From positions 124,001 to 188,000 of the forward strand of contig CAKVOD010000002.1 in the NCBI GenBank assembly GCA_934778205.1: 64,000 bases of DNA, in the 5' to 3' direction. The notes below the pieces were generated by a model, which worked only from the letters and a program-made list of their open reading frames with translations, was not told the DNA's origin and ran no database searches. The number at the start of each line of letters is the position of its first letter. The stretch's first letter is position 1. This DNA is from an uncultured Clostridia bacterium. Its GTDB lineage: Bacteria; Bacillota; Clostridia; Christensenellales; UBA1242. Below are positions 16,205 to 24,518 of the stretch, piece by piece. Both the position numbers and the translations under genes were made by a program.

Positions 16205-18277
16205 TTACATTTTGATTCTAGCATCAATTAATGAAATGCTACCGTCAGTGTCATCAATCAAAAGTGGATTTAAGTCAAGTTCGCTAATATTAAAGCTGGT
16301 TGCAAAATTGTTAATTTTTTGCATAACATCTTTTAATTGTTCCATATTTGTGGCAGGTAAGTTTCTAATATTTCCAAGCAGTTTTGATGTTCTTAGTGCA
16401 CTTATTTGTTCTTCAATATCTTGTTCATTTGTTGGCAAAACCTTGAATGAAACATCATTCATCGCTTCAACAAATATTCCACCAAGTCCAAACATTGAGC
16501 ACAAACCAAAATTTTTGTCTTTGACAATTCCGTAAACGAACTCGCGTTTACTTGATTTCATTTCTTGCAGTATGAAACCGTCGGTTTCTTTCTCTAAGTG
16601 TTTCTTTTTCAAGTTGTTCAAGATTTCATTTATGGAATCAATGAGTTCTTTTTCATTTGCAATGCCTACTTTGACTCCGCCAACATCACTTTTGTGAGTT
16701 ATTGTCTTTGATGTTATTTTGATTGCCATAGGGTAGCCTATACTTGACGCAACGGAAATTGCTTCGGGAATGTCTTTCGCAATGGCATACTTTACAAGTG
16801 GTAAATCAAGTTCTTTCAAAACATTTAGTGACTCAAACGTTGTCAGCATACGATTTTCCGCTTGAGCTAAAGAAACGATTTTTTCAATTTTTCTATTTTT
16901 GATTTGTTTGATTTTGCTTTTTTCAGTACTTATCGATGAATTTGCTTTGCTGAGTGCAAGTACGGCAAGGTCTGTTGAGTCATAAACGGGGAAGTGAGTG
17001 TTCATTTTTTTGATTTCGTCAAAAGATTCCTCATTTGTAATAAAAGTTCCTATGATACATTTGTTGGGGTGGTTTAATTTTAGATTTTCCAAAATTTGTG
17101 CTATTTCTTGACTTTTTGTTCCCATAATGAAAAGATGAATACAAATAATTGTGTCAATGTTTTCATTGTTTAAGCAAAGGTTTAGCGTTCTTTTATAATC
17201 ATCTACGCTTGCCGATGCCACCATATCAACAGGGTTTTTGACCGACGCTTGCCTTTGCAAATACTCACGCATTGCAGATTTTTCATTTTCGGTGAAGTCA
17301 TATAAATTTACATTGTGTTTGCTGAGTGCATCTACAGTCATAATCGCGGGACCGCCCGCGTTTGTGATGATGGCAACTGAATCAATTTTTTTGTTTACCT
17401 TTGTTGTAGACAAAAGCGACGCGACCGCAACAAGTGCATCAATGGAATCAACGCGAATAATCCCACATTGATGCAAGTATACGTCCGTAATTACGTCGGA
17501 ACTTGCTAAAGCGCCAGTATGTGAAGATGCCGCTTGTGCGCCACGCGCGCTTGTACCAGACTTTATGCAAATAATCTTTTTGTTGACCTTCTTACATATT
17601 TCAATCATTTTACTAGGGTTTTTCACGGTTTCCATATAAAGTATTATGACTTCAATATTCTTTTGACTGCTAAAGTATTCAATCAAGTCTGCAAAATCAA
17701 CGTCACATTGATTGCCTAAACTCACGCAGTATTTCAAGCCGACTTGTGTTGCGTCAAAAATATTCATAATACCGCTCGCTAGCGCACCCGACTGGCTGAT
17801 TAGTACCGCATTCCCATTATGACATTTTGATTGTGAAAAATTTGCATTCAAACCAATTTCGTTGTTTACAAAACCGATAGTATTAGGGCCGACAATGCTT
17901 AGATTGTTTTCCGTCGCAAGAGTTGCAAGACTTTGCTCAATTTTTTTACCTTCCGCTCCCATTTCGCCAAAGCCAGCTGAAATGATGTAAAAATTTTTTA
18001 TTCCTACCTTAGCGCTTTGGACAATGTTTTCATAGACTGCAATTGCTGGAATTGCAATAATAGAAAGGTCAGGGATTTTAGGTAATTCGCAAACTGATTT
18101 GTAGCATTTTTTGCCAAGAATCTCATCGTACTTTGGATTGACAGGATAAATATCTCCACTAAAATTGCTGTTTATAATATTGTTGATGAGGCAAAGCCCG
18201 ACGCTGTCTGGCTTTTGAGAAGCACCCACAATAGCAATGCTTTTAGGGTTAAACATTTTTGTTAAATTTTTTGTCAT
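16205..18277 (-). CDS. ADP-forming acyl/acetyl-CoA synthetase
   Basis: The 690-residue protein has the fused alpha-beta layout of NDP-forming acyl-CoA synthetases: a CoA-binding Rossmann domain (IAIVGASQKPDSVG near residue 14), two succinyl-CoA-synthetase-like domains with the phosphohistidine motif SHTGALA near residue 256, and a C-terminal ATP-grasp domain (AIKITSKTITHKSDVGGVKVG near residue 530). Such enzymes convert acetyl-CoA, ADP and phosphate to acetate and ATP in fermenters. AGGAGTG precedes the ATG chosen; an in-frame ATG 27 bases upstream has no such site. Substrate range cannot be read from sequence. Confidence 0.92.
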   Translation of the reverse strand: MTKNLTKMFNPKSIAIVGASQKPDSVGLCLINNIINSNFSGDIYPVNPKYDEILGKKCYKSVCELPKIPDLSIIAIPAIAVYENIVQSAKVGIKNFYIISAGFGEMGAEGKKIEQSLATLATENNLSIVGPNTIGFVNNEIGLNANFSQSKCHNGNAVLISQSGALASGIMNIFDATQVGLKYCVSLGNQCDVDFADLIEYFSSQKNIEVIILYMETVKNPSKMIEICKKVNKKIICIKSGTSARGAQAASSHTGALASSDVITDVYLHQCGIIRVDSIDALVAVASLLSTTKVNKKIDSVAIITNAGGPAIMTVDALSKHNVNLYDFTENEKSAMREYLQRQASVKNPVDMVASASVDDYKRTLNLCLNNENIDTIICIHLFIMGTKSQEIAQILENLKLNHPNKCIIGTFITNEESFDEIKKMNTHFPVYDSTDLAVLALSKANSSISTEKSKIKQIKNRKIEKIVSLAQAENRMLTTFESLNVLKELDLPLVKYAIAKDIPEAISVASSIGYPMAIKITSKTITHKSDVGGVKVGIANEKELIDSINEILNNLKKKHLEKETDGFILQEMKSSKREFVYGIVKDKNFGLCSMFGLGGIFVEAMNDVSFKVLPTNEQDIEEQISALRTSKLLGNIRNLPATNMEQLKDVMQKINNFATSFNISELDLNPLLIDDTDGSISLIDARIKM

Positions 18278-18429
18278 AATCACTCCTAAATGGTAATAAT
18301 ACAAATATTATACATTATTTAAAGGTCAAATGCAAAATATTTTGGGTAGTTTCTAGTTTTTTTTGGAAAAATGATTGACAATATTTAATAAATCGTATAT
18401 ACTTTATAAGTCAAAATATGGAGAGAACT

Positions 18430-18921
18430 ATGTTATTGAATCTAAATTTGGCAAAAGTGCAAAGTGGCAATATTCTTTCCGCTCAAGGCGAAATTGTTGT
18501 GAACAGTGACATCTTGGAAACAATGTGTGATGATTGCGACAATATTTGCAAGGTGAATGTCGAGTATTGCTACAATGGCGAATATGTCGAATGTAGAGGC
18601 GATGGTTTAATCCATTTGAAAGGCAATTGTTACCGATGTGGTGAAAAGGTGGACGTGTTGCACGAGTTTGAATTTGAAGATAATATCTTGCCCGCAGATT
18701 CAAATGTTAGCGACGACGCGTACTACTTTAAGGGCGATATGGTCGATATAACAAAATTGGTTGAGGATAGTTTGGTTACATCCTTGCCAGTGCAGTTGCT
18801 TTGCAAAGCGGACTGCAAAGGGTTATGCCCACATTGCTATACAAATCTGAATTTTGGCGTTTGCGAATGCGCAGAAGATACTAGCAATTCTCCGTTCGCA
18901 GTGCTGAATAACATCAAATAG
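18430..18921 (+). CDS. yceD: YceD/DUF177 family protein
   Basis: The 163-residue protein belongs to DUF177 (YceD, YlbN), almost always encoded directly before rpmF and implicated in 23S rRNA accumulation or ribosome assembly. Two cysteine pairs are present: CYRCGEKVDV in the middle and CKADCKGLCPHCYTNLNFGVCEC near the C terminus, which could bind zinc. GGAGAG lies 4 bases before the chosen ATG; an ATG 12 bases earlier overlaps that site and is less likely. rpmF follows after 12 bases. Confidence 0.88.
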   Translation: MLLNLNLAKVQSGNILSAQGEIVVNSDILETMCDDCDNICKVNVEYCYNGEYVECRGDGLIHLKGNCYRCGEKVDVLHEFEFEDNILPADSNVSDDAYYFKGDMVDITKLVEDSLVTSLPVQLLCKADCKGLCPHCYTNLNFGVCECAEDTSNSPFAVLNNIK

Positions 18922-18933
18922 GAGGATAAAAGA

Positions 18934-19134
18934 ATGGCAGTTCCTAAACAGAAGGTATCTAAACAAAGAAGAAATAAAAGAGTGGCATCAAGTTGGAAAA
19001 TCTCAACTCCTACTTTGACTGAATGCCCTAATTGTCACGAATTGAAGGCTAATCACCAAGTTTGCAAAGCTTGTGGCTACTATGATGGCAAACAAGTCGT
19101 TGACCTTGAAAAAAACAAAACTGAAGAACAATAA
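18934..19134 (+). CDS. rpmF: 50S ribosomal protein bL32
   Basis: The 66-residue protein begins MAVPKQKVSKQRRNKRVASS, typical of bL32, and has a zinc ribbon C-x2-C...C-x2-C (CPNCHELKANHQVCKACG, residues 30-47). It is therefore the zinc-containing form. AGGAGGATAAAAGA precedes the ATG. Its stop codon lies at the left edge of the terminator hairpin. Confidence 0.97.
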   Translation: MAVPKQKVSKQRRNKRVASSWKISTPTLTECPNCHELKANHQVCKACGYYDGKQVVDLEKNKTEEQ

Positions 19135-19162
19135 GATGCACAAGACCTGTGCGTCTTTTTTG
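19134..19162 (+). terminator. Terminator after rpmF
   Basis: A nine-pair stem (AGATGCACA / TGTGCGTCT, one wobble) with a five-base loop is followed by six T residues. Confidence 0.85.
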
Positions 19163-19196
19163 TTTTATTTTGTTTGAGAAGCACTATAATTGGTTT

Positions 19197-19982
19197 TTAT
19201 ATTTCACTCCTACGTTTGTTTGTTAGAATGCAGAGCAAGGAGAAGATAAACATCAAACCCGAAAATATAAGATAGTATATTCGCAATGGAACAAAATAAC
19301 TAGAGAATAGTAATACTATACCGCAAAAGAAGTAAGATTTTGCGCGCTTTCTTTCAAGGACATATTTTCTGAGTTTGGCAAATGTCATTTTTTCTTTTGT
19401 CGCCACTTCAATTTGTATTTCAGGGAAGATATGTGTTTGTTCGATTAGTTTTAAGTATATATCCTTTAAATTCATCAGCGTGTATTTAATTTTTTTATAA
19501 TTTTTGGACGTTGCAAGACAATCATCACTGAAATTTGTGCAAAGTATTATGACTTCATCAATTTTGCGATTTTTATTTTCTTTATATATAGATAACAAAT
19601 CTTCCAAATCAAATACATCTTTTTCAAAGTAGGGTAGAAATAAAACTTTTTGGTTGTCAGTAGTTTTTAGTAATTCACCCTTTGAATTTGGATTAATAGA
19701 TAATAACTTTGCAAAATATTTGCGCAACTCAAGTTGGCTTGCGTTGTTGAGTTGTGTTTTTATTGTTTCAATTTTTTTTATTTGTTCATTTTTAAGAAAA
19801 AGTTTTGCATCTTTTTTAAGTTTGAAGTAGAAAAGGAGAATACCTACAATTATAGTTGTAGAACTCGCTAAAAGTAAGCAAATAGAAAAAGACAACAATG
19901 TTGCACGGTAAAAAACAAGTGAAATGAAAAAGATTAGTATAAGTTTAAAGATTTCATCAATGTAAAATGCAAGTTTGAACAT
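19197..19982 (-). CDS. Membrane protein with a central Mrr-like (restriction-endonuclease-fold) domain, unknown
   Basis: The 261-residue protein has two hydrophobic helices at the N terminus (residues about 9-52) and two at the C terminus (about 209-255). The middle part is soluble. The stretch VIILCTNFSDDCLATSKNYKKI...LMNLKDIYLKL (near residues 140-180) resembles the second half of Mrr/NERD-type nuclease folds, where a strand, a small residue motif and a final strand with Leu-rich helix follow each other. No catalytic D-QxK pair is evident, so activity is doubtful. GAGGTAAAAACT precedes the ATG. It is divergent from tsaE. The function is unknown. Confidence 0.65.
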   Translation of the reverse strand: MFKLAFYIDEIFKLILIFFISLVFYRATLLSFSICLLLASSTTIIVGILLFYFKLKKDAKLFLKNEQIKKIETIKTQLNNASQLELRKYFAKLLSINPNSKGELLKTTDNQKVLFLPYFEKDVFDLEDLLSIYKENKNRKIDEVIILCTNFSDDCLATSKNYKKIKYTLMNLKDIYLKLIEQTHIFPEIQIEVATKEKMTFAKLRKYVLERKRAKSYFFCGIVLLFSSYFVPLRIYYLIFSGLMFIFSLLCILTNKRRSEI

Positions 19983-20034
19983 AGTTTTTACCTCAAGAAT
20001 ATTATTGACAAAATAAATCAGTATTATAATTTAA

Positions 20035-20063
20035 TTGACAAAAATCATAAATTTTGTTAATAT
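20035..20063 (+). promoter_or_regulatory. Promoter of tsaE (probably leaderless transcript)
   Basis: TTGACA and TAATAT are spaced by 17 bases with an extended -10 TGT. The tsaE ATG begins 7 bases after the -10 box, at the expected transcription start, and no ribosome site lies between. A second TTGACA/TATAAT pair just upstream has only 14 bases between boxes. Confidence 0.65.
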
Positions 20064-20069
20064 ATTCGT

Positions 20070-20492
20070 ATGGAAAAATTTATATCAAATAGTGTTGAAG
20101 AAACTGAAGCGATTGCGGGAAAGATTGCAAAAACTACGCCATTAGGTACAGTTATTGAATTGATTGGCGATTTAGGAGCGGGGAAAACTGCGTTTTCCAA
20201 AGGGTTTGCTAAGGCATTGGGAATTACGAGTACTGTTACAAGTCCAACTTTTGCGCTCTTGAACACATATCAAGGCGATGGCGTCGAATTGAACCATTTT
20301 GATTTGTATCGCATTGAAGATGAAGAGGAACTTGACCTAATGGGCTTTCAAGAAATCTTTTACAACAATAACGCGATACATCTTGTTGAATGGCCACAAA
20401 TTGCAAAAAATATGTTGCCACAAAATAGATATGTAATTACAATAAATAAGATTGATGATAATTCTAGAGAGATAGTATTGGAGAAAAAATGA
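20070..20492 (+). CDS. tsaE: tRNA t6A biosynthesis ATPase TsaE
   Basis: TsaE works with TsaB and TsaD to transfer threonylcarbamoyl to A37 of ANN-reading tRNAs. The 140-residue product has the P-loop GDLGAGKTAFSKG near residue 33, SPTFALLNTY, HFDLYRIEDEEELDLMG and LVEWPQ, all family hallmarks. The start codon is unusual because it has no Shine-Dalgarno site and sits at the predicted transcription start. tsaB follows with a four-base overlap. tsaD is not in the window. Confidence 0.96.
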   Translation: MEKFISNSVEETEAIAGKIAKTTPLGTVIELIGDLGAGKTAFSKGFAKALGITSTVTSPTFALLNTYQGDGVELNHFDLYRIEDEEELDLMGFQEIFYNNNAIHLVEWPQIAKNMLPQNRYVITINKIDDNSREIVLEKK

Positions 20493-21124
20493 ATATTCTT
20501 AGTATAAACACTTGCTTTAAAGTTAGTGATGTTTCACTTTATAGTGATAATTGTCAGTATATAGCAAAACAAGAAAGCGCCTTACAACATTCGGTTGTTT
20601 TGATGAGGCAAATTGACGATGTGATAGAAAAGGCGAAAATAAAATGTGCCGACCTTGATTTTGTATGCGTTGCAATAGGTCCCGGTAGTTTTACGGGCAT
20701 AAGAATTGGCATTGCAGTCGCAAAAGGAATATGCGACGCAAACGCAAAAAGAATTATCCCCGTTGATACATTGAGTTTGATTGCACATAATGCAGTAAAT
20801 GCTCCAGATTTTGTTGTGATTAAAGGTATCGCAAACGAATATTTTGTTGGAGAATGCAGTGATGGGAAAGTGGTAAACAAAATTTTACTCACAAAAGAGG
20901 AATTTATAAGAAGATTGAGTACACATTCTAAAGTTGCAACTATTGATGATTTGAACGATGAGGGTTTTATGTGTGTTATTGAACGCGTTGAAAAACTTGA
21001 TATGAGGCAAATTGCGCTTTCGAACATTGAGAATGCCGTCGAGCCAACTTGCGTAGAACCGCTATATTTGAGATTGAGTCAAGCCGAGATACAAAAGGGC
21101 GGTGCAAACAATGCAAATAGTTGA
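20489..21124 (+). CDS. tsaB: tRNA t6A biosynthesis protein TsaB
   Basis: TsaB is the non-catalytic partner of TsaD. The 211-residue product has the ASKHA N-terminal fold and the characteristic GPGSFTGIRIG near residue 67 with AKGICDAN following. The length fits the family. It overlaps tsaE by four bases (ATGA) and rimI by 14 bases, so the three form one translational unit as in most Bacillota. Confidence 0.95.
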   Translation: MNILSINTCFKVSDVSLYSDNCQYIAKQESALQHSVVLMRQIDDVIEKAKIKCADLDFVCVAIGPGSFTGIRIGIAVAKGICDANAKRIIPVDTLSLIAHNAVNAPDFVVIKGIANEYFVGECSDGKVVNKILLTKEEFIRRLSTHSKVATIDDLNDEGFMCVIERVEKLDMRQIALSNIENAVEPTCVEPLYLRLSQAEIQKGGANNANS

Positions 21125-21533
21125 TGCTGACGACGCAAGTATTCAACAAATTGCGCAGGTTGAAAAGACAAGTTTTTTAACGGAGTTTTACTCTCAATTG
21201 CAATTAATCGAAATGTTGTCAAATCCTAACTATATAATCAAGGTTGTCAAGGAGAATAACATTTTTTGTGGCTATATCATAATATACAAAAACATTGATT
21301 TTGACGAAATTTATAAGATATGCGTTCTAGAACAATTCAAGAGAAAGGGTTTTGGTAGCGCACTTATTGAATATTCTAAAAATATTTGCCAGAACAAATT
21401 ATTTTTAGAAGTACGTGCCTCAAATGAAACTGCAATTCAATTTTATTTATCAAACGGTTTTAAAATTAACGGGAAAAGAAAAGGTTATTATTCAGGGAAT
21501 GAAGATGCAATTTTGATGGAGTATATTAAATGA
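21111..21533 (+). CDS. rimI: GNAT N-acetyltransferase, RimI-like
   Basis: The 140-residue protein is a GNAT acetyltransferase; the acetyl-CoA-binding motif A is ICVLEQFKRKGFGSALIEY (Q/R-x2-G-x-G/A as KRKGFGS, near residue 75). LEVRASNETAIQFYLSNGFK and KGYYSGNEDAILME are RimI-type. RimI acetylates the N terminus of ribosomal protein S18, though clostridial homologues may act on other proteins. It lies after tsaB as usual. A GTG 9 bases upstream is an alternative start. Confidence 0.9.
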   Translation: MQIVDADDASIQQIAQVEKTSFLTEFYSQLQLIEMLSNPNYIIKVVKENNIFCGYIIIYKNIDFDEIYKICVLEQFKRKGFGSALIEYSKNICQNKLFLEVRASNETAIQFYLSNGFKINGKRKGYYSGNEDAILMEYIK

Positions 21534-22351
21534 TATTTCAATACGAAATTCAGGACGCGCAAATTTTTGAAAGTCACGGCGCGGGCAACGCTGATGATGA
21601 AAATTTTGATAAAAATGAAAGAATATTAAAAAACTTACATTATGAGTATGCTAAAATTGATGTCAACGTTCCAACGATAGTGTTGTTACATGGTTGGGGT
21701 GGCAATTATCAAAGTTTTTTGCCTATTTATTCAGCATTTGATGGCTATAATATTTTGTCATTGGACTTTTGCGGTTTTGGAAAAAGCGACAAACCAAACC
21801 CTAATTTTACCATATTTTCGTATGCTGAAGTTGTTGCAAGTTTGTTAAAACATTTAAACTTAACTAATGTGATACTAGTAGGGCATTCTTTTGGTGGACG
21901 TGTTGCATTGATATTGAGTGAAAGTAACAAGGAAATTGTGAAAAAACTAATTTTAATTGATTCTGCAGGCATCAAACCGCGTTTCAGTGTAAAAAAAACG
22001 TTGAAAATTTTTAGATACAAATTTAATAAAAAACTTGTCGAGCACAATTTGCGAAATGTTAAGTGTTTGGAAAAGTTCGGTTCAGCGGACTACAAAATGT
22101 TAAGCAATGACGAAAAAAATGTTTTTTCAAGAGTGATAAAGGAAGATTTGAGCGGTTTTGCTAAGAAAATCGAACAAGAAACCCTAATCCTTTGGGGAGA
22201 AAATGACAAGGATACGCCACTTTATATGGCAAAAAAGTTGCATAAATACATAAAAAGTAGTAAACTATTTGTAGTTAAAAGTGCTGAGCATTTTTCGTAC
22301 TTAGACAATCCACAAATCGTGATTAAAATTATAAAGGAATTTTTAGAATGA
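21530..22351 (+). CDS. Alpha/beta-hydrolase fold protein
   Basis: The 273-residue protein has the alpha/beta-hydrolase core: oxyanion region VLLHGWGGN near residue 52, nucleophile elbow GHSFGG near residue 119 (Ser), acid region LILWGENDKDTP near residue 220 and catalytic His in AEHFSYLDNP near residue 250. Substrate is unknown. A 40-residue charged segment precedes the core. It overlaps rimI by four bases and the Mur ligase by four bases; the hydrolase and Mur ligase pair recurs in Clostridia, which suggests an envelope-related substrate (inference). Confidence 0.85.
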   Translation: MIFQYEIQDAQIFESHGAGNADDENFDKNERILKNLHYEYAKIDVNVPTIVLLHGWGGNYQSFLPIYSAFDGYNILSLDFCGFGKSDKPNPNFTIFSYAEVVASLLKHLNLTNVILVGHSFGGRVALILSESNKEIVKKLILIDSAGIKPRFSVKKTLKIFRYKFNKKLVEHNLRNVKCLEKFGSADYKMLSNDEKNVFSRVIKEDLSGFAKKIEQETLILWGENDKDTPLYMAKKLHKYIKSSKLFVVKSAEHFSYLDNPQIVIKIIKEFLE

Positions 22352-23982
22352 ATTTTATTGATGCGACAAATATTCATATGTACGTGGCAATTGCAATTTC
22401 TGTTGTGAATGCTGTTTTAATGTGGTATGTCGGTTACAAGTTTTTCCAAATCTTGCAACTGTCTAATTATAAGACAAAGCCATATTCTAATTGGATAAAA
22501 GACACAAAAGGGAAATATATGTCACGCGTTTCAATGCTATCAATATTGTCCTTTGCATTGATGATGGTTACAAATGTTATATTAGATGCGACAAATATTG
22601 ACGCCTTTTGGTCGTATTTTGGGTTGATATTCTATTTCTATTTGGTCATTGTCTTTATTGTCAACGCTTACAGCGCACCCAAAAAGACTCCACTAAAAAT
22701 CACGAATCGAATGAGTCGACTTAAATATTTATTTATACTTATTTGTAGCGGTATAACGTTTTGTATTATTTGGTTCTTTACGCAATTTTGTGCGCCAGTT
22801 AGTTATGCAGGCGTCGCCTTAACGCCGATGTTGTTGCCACTTATGGTTGTCTTTGTCAATTGGTGTTTGGTGCCTTTTGAAAAATGCAACTATAATAGAT
22901 ACATTATGCAGGCAAAACATAAACTTAAAAAGTATCCTGAACTAATAAAAATTGGCATTACTGGCAGTTTTGGTAAAACAAGCACGAAATTTATATTGAG
23001 TACGATTCTTTCGGAAAAATATTCAGTATGTGCAAGTCCTCTTAGTTATAATACGCCTATGGGCATAACAAAGGCAATCATTCAGTATTTAGATTTTTCT
23101 CATCAGGTTTTAATTGCGGAAATGGGGGCGCGATACGAGGGGGACATAAAAGAACTTTGTGATTTGGTTCAACCACAATATGGGATTTTGACAAGCGTTG
23201 GAGAACAACACTTGCAATCATTTGGAACATTAGAAAAAATCACACAAACAAAGTATGAGTTAGTAGAGAGTTTGCCAGAGAATGGAGTAATTATTTTTAA
23301 TGGACAAAATGATATTTGTCAAAGACTATATAACAAAACGAACAATCTTTCAAAAATCATTTGTGGCTTTGATGAAAAATTTGATGTTTACGCAGATTCA
23401 ATAAAAACAAATAAAAACGGAACGCATTTTGTTTTGCATATAGGTGATGAAAAAATTGAATGTACAACAATGCTACTTGGCGAACACAATATTGAAAATA
23501 TCCTTTGTGCCTCAGCACTTGCTAACAAACTCGGTATGACAATCGATGAAATTCGCAACGGCATTTCAAAACTACAGCCCGTAGAACATCGTTTGCAGTT
23601 GATTAATCTACAAAATGGTTCAACTATTTTAGACGATTCGTACAACGGTAGTATAGATGGTGCAAAACGTGCGCTACAAGTTTTGAAAATGTTTGACGGG
23701 GAAAAGATTGTCGTTACACCAGGTCTTGTTGAACTTGGTTCAAAAGAAAAACAAGCAAACATCAATTTTGGAGAACAAATTGCGGAAGTCGCCAATAAAG
23801 TTATTGTTGTCAACATTTCTAATGCTGAATATCTAAAGCAAGGGCTTGAGAATAAAAACTTTAACCCCTCAAACGTATTTCAAACAGACACACTTGAAAA
23901 TGCAAAAGTACTTTTGAAAACAATTGCACCAAATCAATCTGTAATATTATTTTACAATGATTTGCCCGACAATTATTTGTGA
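22348..23982 (+). CDS. MurF-like Mur ligase with N-terminal membrane helices
   Basis: The 544-residue protein carries about four membrane helices in the first 190 residues, then a Mur ligase core: P-loop GSFGKTST near residue 207, AEMGARYEGDI near 257, SVGEQHLQSFGTLE near 290, EHNIENILCA near 380 and the C-terminal domain motif DDSYNGSIDGAKRAL near 430. MurF adds D-Ala-D-Ala to UDP-MurNAc-tripeptide. Standard MurF has a small soluble N-terminal domain instead of membrane helices, so this may be the cell's MurF or a paralogue working near the membrane. Ala-Asp-Asp-Ser-Tyr-like C-domain features favour MurF. Confidence 0.8.
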   Translation: MNFIDATNIHMYVAIAISVVNAVLMWYVGYKFFQILQLSNYKTKPYSNWIKDTKGKYMSRVSMLSILSFALMMVTNVILDATNIDAFWSYFGLIFYFYLVIVFIVNAYSAPKKTPLKITNRMSRLKYLFILICSGITFCIIWFFTQFCAPVSYAGVALTPMLLPLMVVFVNWCLVPFEKCNYNRYIMQAKHKLKKYPELIKIGITGSFGKTSTKFILSTILSEKYSVCASPLSYNTPMGITKAIIQYLDFSHQVLIAEMGARYEGDIKELCDLVQPQYGILTSVGEQHLQSFGTLEKITQTKYELVESLPENGVIIFNGQNDICQRLYNKTNNLSKIICGFDEKFDVYADSIKTNKNGTHFVLHIGDEKIECTTMLLGEHNIENILCASALANKLGMTIDEIRNGISKLQPVEHRLQLINLQNGSTILDDSYNGSIDGAKRALQVLKMFDGEKIVVTPGLVELGSKEKQANINFGEQIAEVANKVIVVNISNAEYLKQGLENKNFNPSNVFQTDTLENAKVLLKTIAPNQSVILFYNDLPDNYL

Positions 23983-23990
23983 GCAAATGC

Positions 23991-24019
23991 TTGACAATTA
24001 TTTGTTTTTATGGTATTAT
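23991..24019 (+). promoter_or_regulatory. Promoter of rpsO
   Basis: TTGACA and TATTAT are spaced by 17 bases, with TGG ahead of the -10 box. It begins only 9 bases after the end of the Mur ligase gene. Confidence 0.8.
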
Positions 24020-24032
24020 AAAATTACCTTTT

Positions 24033-24067
24033 GCAAAGTTAGTCGAATCTCCGACGCTATTCTTTGC
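24033..24067 (+). promoter_or_regulatory. Structured rpsO leader (possible S15 autoregulatory site)
   Basis: The 70-base leader can fold into an outer stem GCAAAG/CTTTGC and an inner stem GTCG/CGAC, ending shortly before the AGGAGGAG ribosome site. S15 represses its own translation through leader structures in several bacteria; whether this leader does so is inference. Confidence 0.45.
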
Positions 24068-24094
24068 TTTGGGCGTATTTAATAGGAGGAGAAT

Positions 24095-24346
24095 ATGGAT
24101 AAGAAAGAAATTATTCAAAAGTTTGGTAGAGATGAAAAGGACACAGGTTCAACCGAAGTTCAAATCGCTTTGCTTACTGAAAGAATTAATCATTTGAATG
24201 AACATTTAAAAGTTCACCCAAAAGATAACCACACGCGTCGTGGCTTGTTAAAGCTTGTCGGTCAAAGAAAGGGTCTTTTGGCGTATCTAAAGAAGACTGA
24301 TATTGAAAAATTCAGAACTCTTTCACAAGAATTGGGACTTAGATAA
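24095..24346 (+). CDS. rpsO: 30S ribosomal protein uS15
   Basis: uS15 binds 16S rRNA and forms bridge B4 with the large subunit. The 83-residue product has the conserved DTGSTEVQIALLTERINHLNEHLKVHPKDNHTRRGLL and ends in helix (GQRKGLLAYLKK). AGGAGGAG lies 5 bases before the ATG. The protein is slightly shorter than the usual 88 residues. It has its own promoter and terminator, and pnp lies downstream as in most bacteria. Confidence 0.97.
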   Translation: MDKKEIIQKFGRDEKDTGSTEVQIALLTERINHLNEHLKVHPKDNHTRRGLLKLVGQRKGLLAYLKKTDIEKFRTLSQELGLR

Positions 24347-24351
24347 TGGTC

Positions 24352-24398
24352 AAAGCCTAAAACTTATGCGAACGCTGTGGTTTTGGGCTTTTTGTTTT
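24352..24398 (+). terminator. Terminator after rpsO
   Basis: A 12-pair stem (AAAGCCTAAAAC / GTTTTGGGCTTT) with a 16-base loop is followed by a T-rich tail. It separates rpsO from pnp. Confidence 0.8.
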
Positions 24399-24452
24399 GA
24401 AGTTTGTTTTTTGTATTGCAGGGCAAACAACAATATAAATATATAAAATTCA

Positions 24453-24504
24453 AATACAATATATAGTGTATTCTATTTGTATAATACACTATATATTGTG
24501 TATT
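24453..24504. repeat. Dispersed ~50-nt inverted repeat, copy 4 (pnp leader)
   Basis: Arms AATACAATATATAGTGTATT and its complement, which carries two extra bases (GT) near its outer end. The loop is about 8 bases. The right end is 5 bases from the pnp ribosome site, so the hairpin would sit directly ahead of translation initiation. In E. coli a pnp leader hairpin is the site of autocontrol; a parallel here is speculation. Confidence 0.85.
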
Positions 24505-24518
24505 ATATGGGAGTGAGT

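Noticed and set aside
20005..20030. First TTGACA/TATAAT pair upstream of tsaE as main promoter
   Set aside because: Only 14 bases separate the boxes, which is too few; the second pair has 17 and an extended -10.
24477..24518. Upstream in-frame start of pnp
   Set aside because: It lies within the right arm of a repeat and has no ribosome site, whereas GGGAGTG precedes the later ATG.
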